Source of the DNA: Planctomycetaceae bacterium
GTDB taxonomy: Bacteria > Planctomycetota > Phycisphaerae > Phycisphaerales > SM1A02
Length of the DNA stretch: 35,891 bases
Assembly (NCBI GenBank): GCA_947474065.1
Contig: CANJHD010000023.1
Location: 1-35,891 of the forward strand
Direction: 5' to 3'
A model generated the notes under the pieces. It was not told the origin of the DNA. It was given only the letters and a program-made list of their open reading frames with translations, and made no database searches. This document shows, one piece after another, positions 9,739-17,833 of the stretch (positions within the stretch are counted from its first letter, which is position 1; each line of letters opens with the position of its first letter). The position numbers were made by a program, and so were the translations under genes.

Positions 9739-11114
9739 GTTGCGATGCCATGACAACAGCGACGCGCCTTGATGGTGTGATTTCCTTGTTGATCAACTCA
9801 GCTCCCGCGTTGCTCGCGAGCTTTGCCGTAACCGTTGTCACGGTGCCGATTGTTCGTTGGATGGCGCACAGGACAGGTGTAGTCGACACGCCTGACGGGG
9901 TGCGCAAACTGCACGGGCGAACTGTTGCTTATCTTGGGGGTGTAGGCGTATTCATAGGGGTCTTTGCTGGAATCATCGTGAGTGCATGGCTTTCCGGTGG
10001 AGACCTGTTGTCGCTGCCGCCCGTGCCATTTTCGGTGGTGTTGGGAATGATCGCCATTACCTTTACCGGACTGGCGGATGACATCTGGAAGTTCGACGCT
10101 CGCCTAAAAATCGCTGGGCAGTTAGTAGCCGCCGCGGCGTTAGCAATTGATGACATCGGCATCAATGTGGCCAGCGGACTGCTTTCGCCAATCATAGGTC
10201 CGCCCGGTGAAACATTGATCAATCTTGGTGGATTCGTGATTCTGAACGCGACCGTCTTCTATTGGGTAGGAACCGCGTTGGTTGCGACATTTGTCCTTGG
10301 TGGCAGTAACGCCGCCAATTTGCTCGATGGTCTCGACGGTCTGCTTTCGGGGATCACCGTTGTCATGTGCCTTGGACTGTTGGCGCTGTCGCTCCTGATT
10401 GTGTTTGCGTTGCCCCCAGACATGTCCAATATTGGCGAACTGGCCCGTTCCATGGCTGGCGTGCGTGTTGTTTTATGCCTGAGCCTCTTGGGAGCGTGTC
10501 TTGGATTCTTGGTCTACAACTTTAATCCCGCAACAATCTTCCTTGGTGATGCCGGAAGTCTGCTTATTGGATTCCTTTCCGTCACCATCATTATGACATT
10601 TGCAAATTTGCAACCGTTCAGTTGTCCGCTCGTGGGGCGTGTTGTGGCCGACAGTGTTTCTGTGGTGCCGGGCATGCCACCCACGATCGCAGTGGCGCCC
10701 GATGCTGGCTATGAAGGCCACTCCACTTTATTGGTGATGTGTGGCCTCGCGATGTTTGGGCTGCCGATTCTGGACACCGCGTTGGCTGTGATACGCCGCC
10801 GCCGCGCGGGCGTTCCGTTTTCGACGCCTGATGCCAATCACATTCACCACCGGGTCAAGCGCGCCTGCGGAGATTCTGTGCGCAAGGCAGTCAGCGCGCT
10901 GTACGGGATGGAGTTTGGACTCGTGCTTGTTGGCATTGCAACGGCAACCTATGTGCTCGGCATTGGTGGTCGACTTCTCTGGCCCTTCCTGTTCCTAGTG
11001 GGTGTGTTCCTTGTGTTGCTTGCTCTTGCAACGCGCGGTTCGGGTGCCACCCCAACGGGCGGTCGTCGGGTGCCCCGGTCATTGGCGGCAGACGGCACCA
11101 AGCGTCGAACATGA
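9735..11114 (+). CDS. WecA/TagO-type undecaprenyl-phosphate sugar-1-phosphate transferase
   Basis: 459-residue multispanning membrane enzyme of glycosyltransferase family 4. It would transfer a (N-acetyl)hexosamine-1-phosphate to undecaprenyl phosphate as the first step of a lipid-linked glycan. Family motifs are all visible: Asp pair in GLADDIWKF (residues 115-116), NLLDGLDG (195-202), FLGDAGS (269-275) and HIHHR (369-373). NLLDGLDG and HIHHR favour WecA/TagO over MraY. It is longer than the usual 340-380 residues; much of the excess is a non-membrane segment at about 291-330, between FLGDAGSLLIGF and the next helix, containing SCPLVGRVVADS and PDAGYEGH. The start ATG overlaps the epimerase stop (ATGA), and its own stop overlaps rsmH in the same way. 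Confidence 0.9.
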   Translation: MSCDAMTTATRLDGVISLLINSAPALLASFAVTVVTVPIVRWMAHRTGVVDTPDGVRKLHGRTVAYLGGVGVFIGVFAGIIVSAWLSGGDLLSLPPVPFSVVLGMIAITFTGLADDIWKFDARLKIAGQLVAAAALAIDDIGINVASGLLSPIIGPPGETLINLGGFVILNATVFYWVGTALVATFVLGGSNAANLLDGLDGLLSGITVVMCLGLLALSLLIVFALPPDMSNIGELARSMAGVRVVLCLSLLGACLGFLVYNFNPATIFLGDAGSLLIGFLSVTIIMTFANLQPFSCPLVGRVVADSVSVVPGMPPTIAVAPDAGYEGHSTLLVMCGLAMFGLPILDTALAVIRRRRAGVPFSTPDANHIHHRVKRACGDSVRKAVSALYGMEFGLVLVGIATATYVLGIGGRLLWPFLFLVGVFLVLLALATRGSGATPTGGRRVPRSLAADGTKRRT

Positions 11115-12055
11115 GTAGCCCGTTTGGCCATCTCCCGGTATTGCTGGAATCCGTCAGTAACTTGCTTTGTCCGCCTGCTGGCGGCACGGTGCTTGATTTG
11201 ACGGCGGGGCGGGGCGGTCATGCCGAGGCCCTCGCTCGGGCGGCTGGTACTGGCGGCCGGATCCTTCTCTGTGATCTTGATGCTGGCAATCTGGCGTTTT
11301 CGGAGGCCAGGGTGCGAGCGATCCCCGGAATAGAGGTTCGAACTATCCACGGTTCTTTCGCGAATGCGGACCGAGCCATGCTGTCTGCCGGATGGGCTGC
11401 CGACCGTGTCCTTGCAGACTTGGGATTCGCTAGTACCCAGATGGATGATCCGGCGCGGGGGTTTAGTTTCCAGAATGACGGCGCGCTCGACATGCGATTG
11501 GACCTGTCTCGTGGTGAGACAGCAGCCGACCTCCTTGCCCGGATGTCCGAGTCGGCGCTGGCGGATGCAATTTTCCAGCTCGGGGAGGATCCATTTGCCC
11601 GCCGGATTGCTCGTTCAATTGTGGAGCGGAGGAGCCGGGCGCCCTTCCGGACGACCCATGAACTAGCGATCGCCGTGAGCGCCGCCTATGGACCAAAGGC
11701 GAGAGACAGCCGAATGCACCCCGCCACGCGGACCTTCATGGCGCTCCGCATCATGGTGAATGATGAACTGGGAGCGCTGCGAGGTCTTCTTGAGGCCCTC
11801 CGTGTCGCTGCAAGCACGATTCCCGGAAAGAGTTGGCTGAATCCCGGCGCCCGTATTGGGGTGATTTCGTTCCATAGCCTCGAGGATCGCCTTGTAAAGC
11901 ACGCCTTTGTTGAGTGGGAATCCGCCGGGCTTGGGCGCCGCCTCACTCGTAAGCCTGTGGAGGCGTCCGACGCCGAGTTGCGTGCAAATCCGCGCGCCCG
12001 GAGCGCTAAGTTGCGTGTCTTTGAATTTGCTACCGAAATCATCGTTCCGCGCTGA
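11111..12055 (+). CDS. rsmH: 16S rRNA (cytosine(1402)-N4)-methyltransferase
   Basis: 314-residue SAM-dependent methyltransferase (formerly MraW) that modifies C1402 in the ribosomal P site. The start FGHLPVLLESV matches the hallmark H-x-PVLL of the family. The SAM-binding loop LDLTAGRGGHAEAL and the later GVISFHSLEDRLVK are both diagnostic. Length is normal. It is normally the first or second gene of the dcw cluster. Here it starts inside the stop of the WecA-like gene (ATGA overlap at 11111), so it is expressed as the tail of a polysaccharide operon. No mraZ gene lies in front. Confidence 0.96.
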   Translation: MSSPFGHLPVLLESVSNLLCPPAGGTVLDLTAGRGGHAEALARAAGTGGRILLCDLDAGNLAFSEARVRAIPGIEVRTIHGSFANADRAMLSAGWAADRVLADLGFASTQMDDPARGFSFQNDGALDMRLDLSRGETAADLLARMSESALADAIFQLGEDPFARRIARSIVERRSRAPFRTTHELAIAVSAAYGPKARDSRMHPATRTFMALRIMVNDELGALRGLLEALRVAASTIPGKSWLNPGARIGVISFHSLEDRLVKHAFVEWESAGLGRRLTRKPVEASDAELRANPRARSAKLRVFEFATEIIVPR

Positions 12056-12110
12056 TGAATTTCCGCTTTCCCTGCCGATGAACTCGATGGCGTGCAGCCA
12101 TATGGGTGGA

Positions 12111-12139
12111 TGCATCGTCGCAATGGATTTCGCCATAAT
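12111..12139 (+). promoter_or_regulatory. Weak candidate promoter before the LysM gene
   Basis: The 102-nt gap after rsmH contains CATAAT at 12134-12139, 19 nt before the LysM start codon and close to a sigma70 -10 box. At 17-bp spacing the -35 position holds TGCATC (12111-12116), a poor match. A ribosome site AAAGGT lies just before the ATG. This may let the LysM-ftsL-ftsI genes be transcribed separately from the upstream operon. Support is weak. Confidence 0.25.
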
Positions 12140-12157
12140 TCAGCCTAAAGGTACGTA

Positions 12158-12877
12158 ATGACTCGTGAGAACAAGCTCGCCCTCGTCATCGGTTTCGGAC
12201 TCATGCTCTTTGTCGGAATCTTGGTGTCTGATCATTTCTCGGCGCAGCGCTTTGATCCAGCAACCGTAGCGCAGGTGGAGGATGCGGCACCCGCCACAAC
12301 TATCCAACTTGATGCCTTTAGCAAGGACGCCCTCGTCGCCCAAGGCGGCGTGGATCTTGCCAAGGACGGAGCGAGCGCGCTGCCGGACGCAACGGACCTG
12401 AACGGTGGCGAGCAAGTCATCGGAGACGTCGCGCCGTTGGCTATCGAAGTAGCCAAGGTTGACGGCACGCCCGTGCGGTTTCACAAGGTTCAGAAGGGCG
12501 AGACATACTGGTCGATCGCCGCGCGCGAATACGGCGACGGATCACTTGCTAGCAGGCTTCAGGATTACAACAAGACTGCCGCTCCGGACGCCGCCAAGTT
12601 GCGGCTCAACTCAGACCTTCGCATTCCTTCAATCGAAGTGCTGAAGCCAGGCGCAGCGGCGCCGACGGCTCTCGATGGTGCAGTGGCGCAGACCACGCCT
12701 GAGGCACCGGTGGCTGCTCGTGTTGCTACTAACTATAAGATTCAGAAGGGCGATACCCCGTACGCCATTGCACGCAAGCAGGGCGTGAAGGTCGCCGAAC
12801 TCCTGAAGTACAACGGCATCAAGGATCCCGCGGCACTTAAGCCAGGGCAGACGCTGAAGATCCCTACCAAGGGTTGA
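12158..12877 (+). CDS. Membrane-anchored protein with two LysM domains
   Basis: 239 residues. A short basic N-terminus and one membrane helix (about residues 6-24) place the remainder in the periplasm. Two LysM peptidoglycan-binding domains follow. The first (about 108-157) begins FHKVQKGETYWSIAAREYGD and ends LRIPS. The second (about 192-236) has YKIQKGDTPYAIARKQGV and ends LKPGQTLKIP. A low-complexity Ala/Asp-rich linker (30-105) separates helix and domains. No hydrolase domain is present. It sits between rsmH and the FtsL-like gene, a place where dcw clusters do not usually carry a LysM protein, so a role at the division site or in tethering the envelope to peptidoglycan is a reasonable inference. 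Start is supported by AAAGGT just upstream. Confidence 0.9.
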   Translation: MTRENKLALVIGFGLMLFVGILVSDHFSAQRFDPATVAQVEDAAPATTIQLDAFSKDALVAQGGVDLAKDGASALPDATDLNGGEQVIGDVAPLAIEVAKVDGTPVRFHKVQKGETYWSIAAREYGDGSLASRLQDYNKTAAPDAAKLRLNSDLRIPSIEVLKPGAAAPTALDGAVAQTTPEAPVAARVATNYKIQKGDTPYAIARKQGVKVAELLKYNGIKDPAALKPGQTLKIPTKG

Positions 12878-12913
12878 TAGTTCGTCAACACCATTCACTG
12901 AGCACTGCAAACC

Positions 12914-13396
12914 ATGCGCCTTTTCTCAAAGCTCTTCTTGATCATGGTTGCATTCGGTGCTTTGGGCCTTGGGCTACTAGCGCTCCGTCAGCAGCGATAT
13001 GAGGTCTCGAATGAGATTTCACGTGCACACAATCGCATTGTGGAGCAGGAACGCGCACAGTGGCGCATGCGTGCTGAAGTTGCGCGCCGCAGTGATCCCG
13101 TGCACATTCGTACCTATGCCAGTAAGTTGAAACTGGAACTGACACCCGCAGGCGAGTCTTCCGTACTTTCAGCCACACCCGCCGAGGGCGCTCTGGGCGA
13201 GCACATTGTCGCCGAAGTTGCGAGCTCGGAAGTTGCAATGAAGCGCAGCACGGCAACGGTCAGCGGAGCCACAGAAAAAGTCGCGAAGTCGTCCACCACC
13301 AAGGCGCCCGCGCGTCAGGTTTCCGCCACGAAGAAGGCGAGTGGTTTCAAGTCATCCCCCACTGGCAATGCGAAGGCAGGCACGCGTGACCGCTAA
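12914..13396 (+). CDS. ftsL: FtsL-like cell division protein
   Basis: 160 residues: short cytoplasmic start, one membrane helix (about 5-24), a charged helical stretch (25-60) with RAHNRIVEQERAQWRMRAEV that could form the FtsL coiled coil, then SDPVHIRTYASKLKLELTP. This last part resembles the short conserved end of FtsL proteins (R-x-P-x-R-I-x-x-x-A-x-x-x-L-x-L). Position between rsmH and the ftsI-type gene is the classic ftsL place. FtsL with FtsB recruits and activates FtsW/FtsI. FtsL proteins are poorly conserved, so context carries much of the call. Odd feature: about 80 residues follow the conserved part, rich in Ala, Ser, Thr and Lys, giving a basic low-complexity periplasmic tail. No clear ribosome-binding site precedes the ATG. 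Its 3' end overlaps the next gene by 11 nt. Confidence 0.75.
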   Translation: MRLFSKLFLIMVAFGALGLGLLALRQQRYEVSNEISRAHNRIVEQERAQWRMRAEVARRSDPVHIRTYASKLKLELTPAGESSVLSATPAEGALGEHIVAEVASSEVAMKRSTATVSGATEKVAKSSTTKAPARQVSATKKASGFKSSPTGNAKAGTRDR

Positions 13397-15266
13397 CGGA
13401 ACATCGGAGTTAGATAGCGCGGCCATTGCGTGCAACAACCAATCATTACGTACTCGTCGCTGGGCGCGAGCCTTAGTTGCTTGCACCGCCATCGCATTGA
13501 CTCTGACAGTAGTGCGAGTGATACAACTGAAATTAGTGCCGAATGCGAAACTTGATCAGGCCGCTGGACGTCGTGTTAGCGAGCACAAAGAACTTGCGCA
13601 ACGCGGCGAAGTGCTTGACCAGCGCGGTCGCCCGCTCGCTATGAGTTTGGTGGGATACAAACTCTATTGCGACCCAGCCTTTATCTATGAAAGTGGCTGG
13701 GCAAATGCAAAGAAATCCTCTAAAACTGATCAGAACGCGGTCGCTGAATGTGACCCCTTCCGCGACGCGGCTATTGCACTCGCGCCAGTTCTGCGGCAAG
13801 CGCCCCAGGCGATTGATGAGCTCCTGAAGAAAAATGCCGAACGCCGCTATGTGGTACTCGCACAGGAGATTGATGAAGCACAGGTCGATGCGCTGCGGCA
13901 ACTCGACATTGATGGTGTGGCGCTCGAGACCAGACTGGTGCGCGACTATCCGTCCGGAGCGCTCGCAAATCAATTGATCGGCAAGGTTGGATTCGAGCAC
14001 ACTGGTCAAGCAGGGGTTGAATTTTCCTTTAACAAGGAATTAGCACCGGTTGACGGCCATGTGAAAGCGTTGCGCGACGCGTTTGGTCGAACCCTCTGGA
14101 TCAATCGTGAGGATTACGTGCCCGGTGATGATGGACAAGATGTTCGTCTCTCAATCGACCTTGCCGTACAAGAAATCGCCGAGCGACACCTTGATCGAGC
14201 TGTCAAGGAATACAACGCAGGTGGCGGTCGAGTCATTGTGCTTGATTCCTGCAATGGCGACATCTTGGCCATGGCAGACTTTCTGCAGGATCGACCAGGT
14301 TGGAAAGAAGCAACGCACGATCCATCTCGCAAGATTCACCCATCCCTCGGACGCAATCGCAACTTCACGGATCCGTATGAGCCAGGCTCAACGATGAAGA
14401 GCTTTGTTTGGGCACGCGCAACCCAACTCGGGCTCGCCAAGCCCACCGACATCATTCAGATGCCAGTGGGCTCGCCAGTGGTCACGCCATTTGGTCGCGT
14501 CATCCACAACGCGGCGGGCGATCCGTACAAGTCGTATTCATGGAAGGATGTGCTGGTCCATAGCGTGAATACAGGCATGGTCACCGTTGGGCTGCGTATG
14601 AGCCACACGCAAATGCAGGAGATGGTTCGCGATTTCGGTTTCGGCACCAAGGTTGCAATCGGTATCCCTGGCGAGAGTGCAGGAATCGTTACGCCGGCAG
14701 CGCGTTGGACTGGATACACGCAGTCGTCCGTGTCGTTCGGGCATGAAATTGCAGTCACTCCAATTCAGATGGTCCGCGCATTCAGTGCATTCGCCCGGCC
14801 GGACGGAACCATGGTGGCGCCTCGGCTAGTGCTTCCGCGCGGTACCAGTACGAGCGAAAACTGGCTTCCTGGTTCAAAGCGCGTGATTGACGCAAACGTT
14901 CTGGTTGAAGCGAAGGACGCTATGTCGAGCGTTGTAGAGACGGGAACTGGTCGCAAAGCACAGAGTGATAAGTACCGCATGTACGGCAAGACTGGTACTG
15001 CAGAATTGTCGATACCCGGTACTAAGGGGTACGACCGTAGCCGATACACGGCTAGCTTTCTGGCGGCCGCGCCGCTCGAGACCTCGCGCATAGTGGTGCT
15101 GTGTGTGATTGATGACCCGGATAAGAAGAAGGGTCACTTTGGCGGGATGATCGCGGCCCCCGTCGTGCGAGATGTCGTCAATGAAACGCTCGAGTACCTC
15201 GGCGTTCCGTACGATCAGATCCTTGAAAAACGCTCGAAATCAAGTAGCAAAGTGGCGACCCGCTGA
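13386..15266 (+). CDS. ftsI: FtsI/PBP2-family peptidoglycan transpeptidase
   Basis: 626-residue class B penicillin-binding protein that would crosslink septal peptidoglycan. A single N-terminal membrane helix (ALVACTAIALTLTVVRVI) is followed by the pedestal domain, with RGEVLDQRGRPLA near its start. The transpeptidase domain has all three active-site motifs: STMK (nucleophile Ser335), SVN (Ser393) and KTGT (Lys535). No PASTA domains follow. GTG 13386 was chosen because AAGGCAGG lies just upstream and gives a short 11-nt overlap with ftsL; in-frame ATG 13368 or GTG 13341 would lengthen the N-terminus. In most bacteria murE, murF and mraY would come next. Here the plus-strand run ends and a convergent gene follows. 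Confidence 0.92.
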   Translation: MTANGTSELDSAAIACNNQSLRTRRWARALVACTAIALTLTVVRVIQLKLVPNAKLDQAAGRRVSEHKELAQRGEVLDQRGRPLAMSLVGYKLYCDPAFIYESGWANAKKSSKTDQNAVAECDPFRDAAIALAPVLRQAPQAIDELLKKNAERRYVVLAQEIDEAQVDALRQLDIDGVALETRLVRDYPSGALANQLIGKVGFEHTGQAGVEFSFNKELAPVDGHVKALRDAFGRTLWINREDYVPGDDGQDVRLSIDLAVQEIAERHLDRAVKEYNAGGGRVIVLDSCNGDILAMADFLQDRPGWKEATHDPSRKIHPSLGRNRNFTDPYEPGSTMKSFVWARATQLGLAKPTDIIQMPVGSPVVTPFGRVIHNAAGDPYKSYSWKDVLVHSVNTGMVTVGLRMSHTQMQEMVRDFGFGTKVAIGIPGESAGIVTPAARWTGYTQSSVSFGHEIAVTPIQMVRAFSAFARPDGTMVAPRLVLPRGTSTSENWLPGSKRVIDANVLVEAKDAMSSVVETGTGRKAQSDKYRMYGKTGTAELSIPGTKGYDRSRYTASFLAAAPLETSRIVVLCVIDDPDKKKGHFGGMIAAPVVRDVVNETLEYLGVPYDQILEKRSKSSSKVATR

Positions 15267-15351
15267 GTCTTTGCATTGTCGCCAACGAAGCGGCTTGCGC
15301 CTCGATTCACTGTGTCTAACCCAGCTTTCGTACTGGATCACCGAATTCGAT

Positions 15352-16194
15352 TTATGAGGGATGGGAGAACGCTCGAAAGAGATGGACCCACTCTGTCGGC
15401 GTCAGGGTCTCTGGGCGTCGCATGGGGTCGAATCCCGCGGCTGTTACGGATTCGCGGTTGAGAATTGCTCCGAGCTGTTTGCGACGCTTACCGAAGACCT
15501 GTTGCACGAACGCTGTGAACGGCTCCCATGGTTCGCATGGTCGCTCTCTATTCCGGGGACGGATAGCCAGCATGGCGCTCGTCACCTTTGGCGCCGGCCA
15601 GAAACAGCCAGGAGAGAGGACGGCGATTTGTTCAACGTCTGCTAGCAATTCCATCATGACGCTAATCGGACCATAGGCATCGCTGCTGGCTTTGGCCATC
15701 AGTCGCTCTCCAACCTCGCGTTGGATCGTGACGAATTGGCCACGGCATTCAGGATGGCGCTCTAGCAGTGTTGCAATGAGTGGCGTGGCGGCTTGATAGG
15801 GGAGATTGGCAACGAGCGTGAACGGGCGGCCAGCGAGTGCGCTCAGAATCTGTGCGGAAATAGCGTGTTTCCCATCCAAACAGTCCGCCTCCACCAACGT
15901 CAAGCGACCGGATCCCACGCCCATGCGGTGCGCATTTCGGGCCTGCACAATTGCAGCCATGTCGCGATCAAGCTCGCAGGCGATCACCTCGCATCCGTCG
16001 TCAAGCAATGTTTCAGTGAGGGTGCCAGTCCCTGGACCAACTTCTAAGACCAATGCACCCGGTGGAAGCGCCGCCGCCGCCACCAACTTTCGCAGTTGGT
16101 TGTGATCGTGCAGGAAGTTCTGCCCGAGTGTGTGCTTTGGCCGAATACCGCGCGCGGCTAACTCTTCTTTGATCTCGGTCAGCGTCTGCGGCAT
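15352..16194 (-). CDS. rsmA: 16S rRNA dimethyladenosine transferase (KsgA)
   Basis: 280-residue SAM-dependent enzyme that dimethylates two adjacent adenines near the 3' end of 16S rRNA during small-subunit maturation. The start KHTLGQNFLHDHNQL is the family hallmark, the SAM loop is LEVGPGTGTLTE and the catalytic motif is NLPYQ. Length is typical. ATG 16194 was chosen because it lies one nucleotide after the stop of the upstream rny gene (TGA-C-ATG on the minus strand) and gives the normal N-terminus; an extension to 16218 would overlap rny. The 85-nt gap to the convergent ftsI gene shows no clear hairpin-and-T-run terminator. Confidence 0.95.
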   Translation of the reverse strand: MPQTLTEIKEELAARGIRPKHTLGQNFLHDHNQLRKLVAAAALPPGALVLEVGPGTGTLTETLLDDGCEVIACELDRDMAAIVQARNAHRMGVGSGRLTLVEADCLDGKHAISAQILSALAGRPFTLVANLPYQAATPLIATLLERHPECRGQFVTIQREVGERLMAKASSDAYGPISVMMELLADVEQIAVLSPGCFWPAPKVTSAMLAIRPRNRERPCEPWEPFTAFVQQVFGKRRKQLGAILNRESVTAAGFDPMRRPETLTPTEWVHLFRAFSHPS

Positions 16195-16195
16195 G

Positions 16196-17767
16196 TCAAC
16201 GCGCAGTCGCCTCGGCACGCAATTCGCGCAGCACAGTCACTTTGATTTCGCCCGGGAATGTCATCTCTTCTTCGACGCGCTTAGCAATTGCTTGTGCAAT
16301 GCGGAACGCATAGGCATCATCCGCCCTCTTCGCATCGACCACCACACGAACCTCGCGGCCTGCTTGGATGGCATACGCCTCGTCTACGAATTCATGCTCG
16401 CGTGCCAGCGCCTCGAGTTGCTGAAGACGCTTGACGTACAGCTCCATGCTTTCGCGTCGCGCTCCTGGGCGCGCACTGCTGATGGCATCTGCAGCCATCA
16501 CAATGGGGGTATAGGGAGTAGTGGCTGGAATGTCGGCATGGTGCCCGCCGACTGCATTCAGCACCGCCTCGCTCTTTTCGCCGTGCTTGCGCAGGAATTC
16601 CACACCAATGGCTGGGTGGCCGCCTTCCATCTCGTGATCCATCGCCTTGCCGATGTCATGCAGGAAGCCCGCGCGGCGCGCGATCGTTCCATCGAGGCCA
16701 AGTTCGTCAGCGATCATTTGGCACAAGAAGGCCACTTCTACCGAGTGACGCAGCACGTTCTGGCCATAGCTAGTGCGGAACGCCAACTTGCCCATCGCTT
16801 CGATCACCTTCGGGTGCATGCCGCGGAGGTTCGTCTCCAAGATCGCGGCTTGTCCGTCCTTCTGTATTCGTTCGTTGATGTCGCGAGTTACTTGCGCTAC
16901 CAGCTCTTCGATGCGCGTTGGATGGATTCGGCCATCGGCCACTAGTCGCTGTAGGGTCTCCGCCGCAATTGCCTGCCGCACCTTGTCGAAGCAGCTGACA
17001 CTGATGACTCCAGGGGTGTCGTCCACCAAAATATCTGCACCAGTCGCGCGCTCGATCGTTCGGATATTGCGCCCTTCGCGACCAATGATGCGGCCCTTGA
17101 CATCATCGCTCGGGATCTTCACAGTACGAACGGTTGTCTCTGTGGCATTCTCGGCTGCGTAGCGTTGGATAGCCAACAGCGTGATCTGCCGGGCCTTGTC
17201 ACGCGCATCGCGCTCCGCTTCTTCCACGATCTTCTGGGCAAGTACAGCGGCATCATGGTCGGCATGGCGGCGCACTTCTGCCATGTAAAGTTCTCGCGCT
17301 TCACCCATAGTCATGCCAGCGACCTTCTCGATTCGCTCCCGAATCTCAGCGCGCTCGGCTTCAAGACCGGTTTGCAACTCAGCGGTCCGCTTCTCTAGAT
17401 CTGCAATTCGTTGCTCCCGGGACTCTAGTTTTTGCTCCCGTTGACCAATCTGCTCCAACTTGCGGTCGAGTGTTTCCTCGCGCTTTTCAGCACGGGCCTG
17501 TGAGGCCTTCACATCCGCCAACGCAGACTGCATCTCGCGGTCGAGTGCGTGGCGGCGCTCTGTCGCGGCTTTCTCAGCCTGCAACTCGATGGTCTTGCCG
17601 CGAGCTTCTGCTTGAGCCCGGGCTGCGGCGACAACGCTCTCCGCCTCCTTCGTGGCCCGCGCAATCGATCGGGTCGAGAAGTGTTTGACTAGGGTCCACA
17701 TCACGCCAGCACCCAAGGAAGGGGCGGCAAGGACAATCAGGATGAACAACCAGACTTCGATCTGCAT
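16196..17767 (-). CDS. rny: Ribonuclease Y
   Basis: 523-residue membrane-anchored endoribonuclease that starts mRNA decay. Domains in order: an N-terminal membrane helix (IEVWLFILIVLAAPSLGAGV), a long coiled coil rich in Ala, Glu, Arg and Lys (about 30-200), a KH RNA-binding domain with GRIIGREGRNI, and an HD domain with RHSVEVAF and LHDIGKAMDHE. The length equals that of known RNase Y proteins. Start ATG 17767 has a near-perfect AGGAGGT ribosome site 6 nt upstream, ruling out the longer reading to 17833. It forms a two-gene unit with rsmA, an RNA-metabolism pairing. Confidence 0.97.
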   Translation of the reverse strand: MQIEVWLFILIVLAAPSLGAGVMWTLVKHFSTRSIARATKEAESVVAAARAQAEARGKTIELQAEKAATERRHALDREMQSALADVKASQARAEKREETLDRKLEQIGQREQKLESREQRIADLEKRTAELQTGLEAERAEIRERIEKVAGMTMGEARELYMAEVRRHADHDAAVLAQKIVEEAERDARDKARQITLLAIQRYAAENATETTVRTVKIPSDDVKGRIIGREGRNIRTIERATGADILVDDTPGVISVSCFDKVRQAIAAETLQRLVADGRIHPTRIEELVAQVTRDINERIQKDGQAAILETNLRGMHPKVIEAMGKLAFRTSYGQNVLRHSVEVAFLCQMIADELGLDGTIARRAGFLHDIGKAMDHEMEGGHPAIGVEFLRKHGEKSEAVLNAVGGHHADIPATTPYTPIVMAADAISSARPGARRESMELYVKRLQQLEALAREHEFVDEAYAIQAGREVRVVVDAKRADDAYAFRIAQAIAKRVEEEMTFPGEIKVTVLRELRAEATAR

Positions 17768-17773
17768 GACAGC

Positions 17774-17780
17774 ACCTCCT
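17774..17780 (-). promoter_or_regulatory. Strong Shine-Dalgarno site of rny
   Basis: On the minus strand this reads AGGAGGT, six nucleotides before the rny ATG at 17767. It is the best ribosome-binding site I noticed in the window and decides the start codon. Confidence 0.85.
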
Positions 17781-17833
17781 CGGCAAATGCAACGAGGTGC
17801 AGTACAGGTAACCATCCCGACCTGCAGACACAC

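Noticed and set aside
9735-11114. MraY (peptidoglycan lipid I synthesis) instead of WecA-type
   Set aside because: Tempting because of the neighbouring dcw genes, but NLLDGLDG and HIHHR are WecA/TagO-like and the place is before rsmH, coupled to an epimerase.
15267-15351. Bidirectional terminator between ftsI and rsmA
   Set aside because: No stem of useful length followed by a T-run could be found on either strand.
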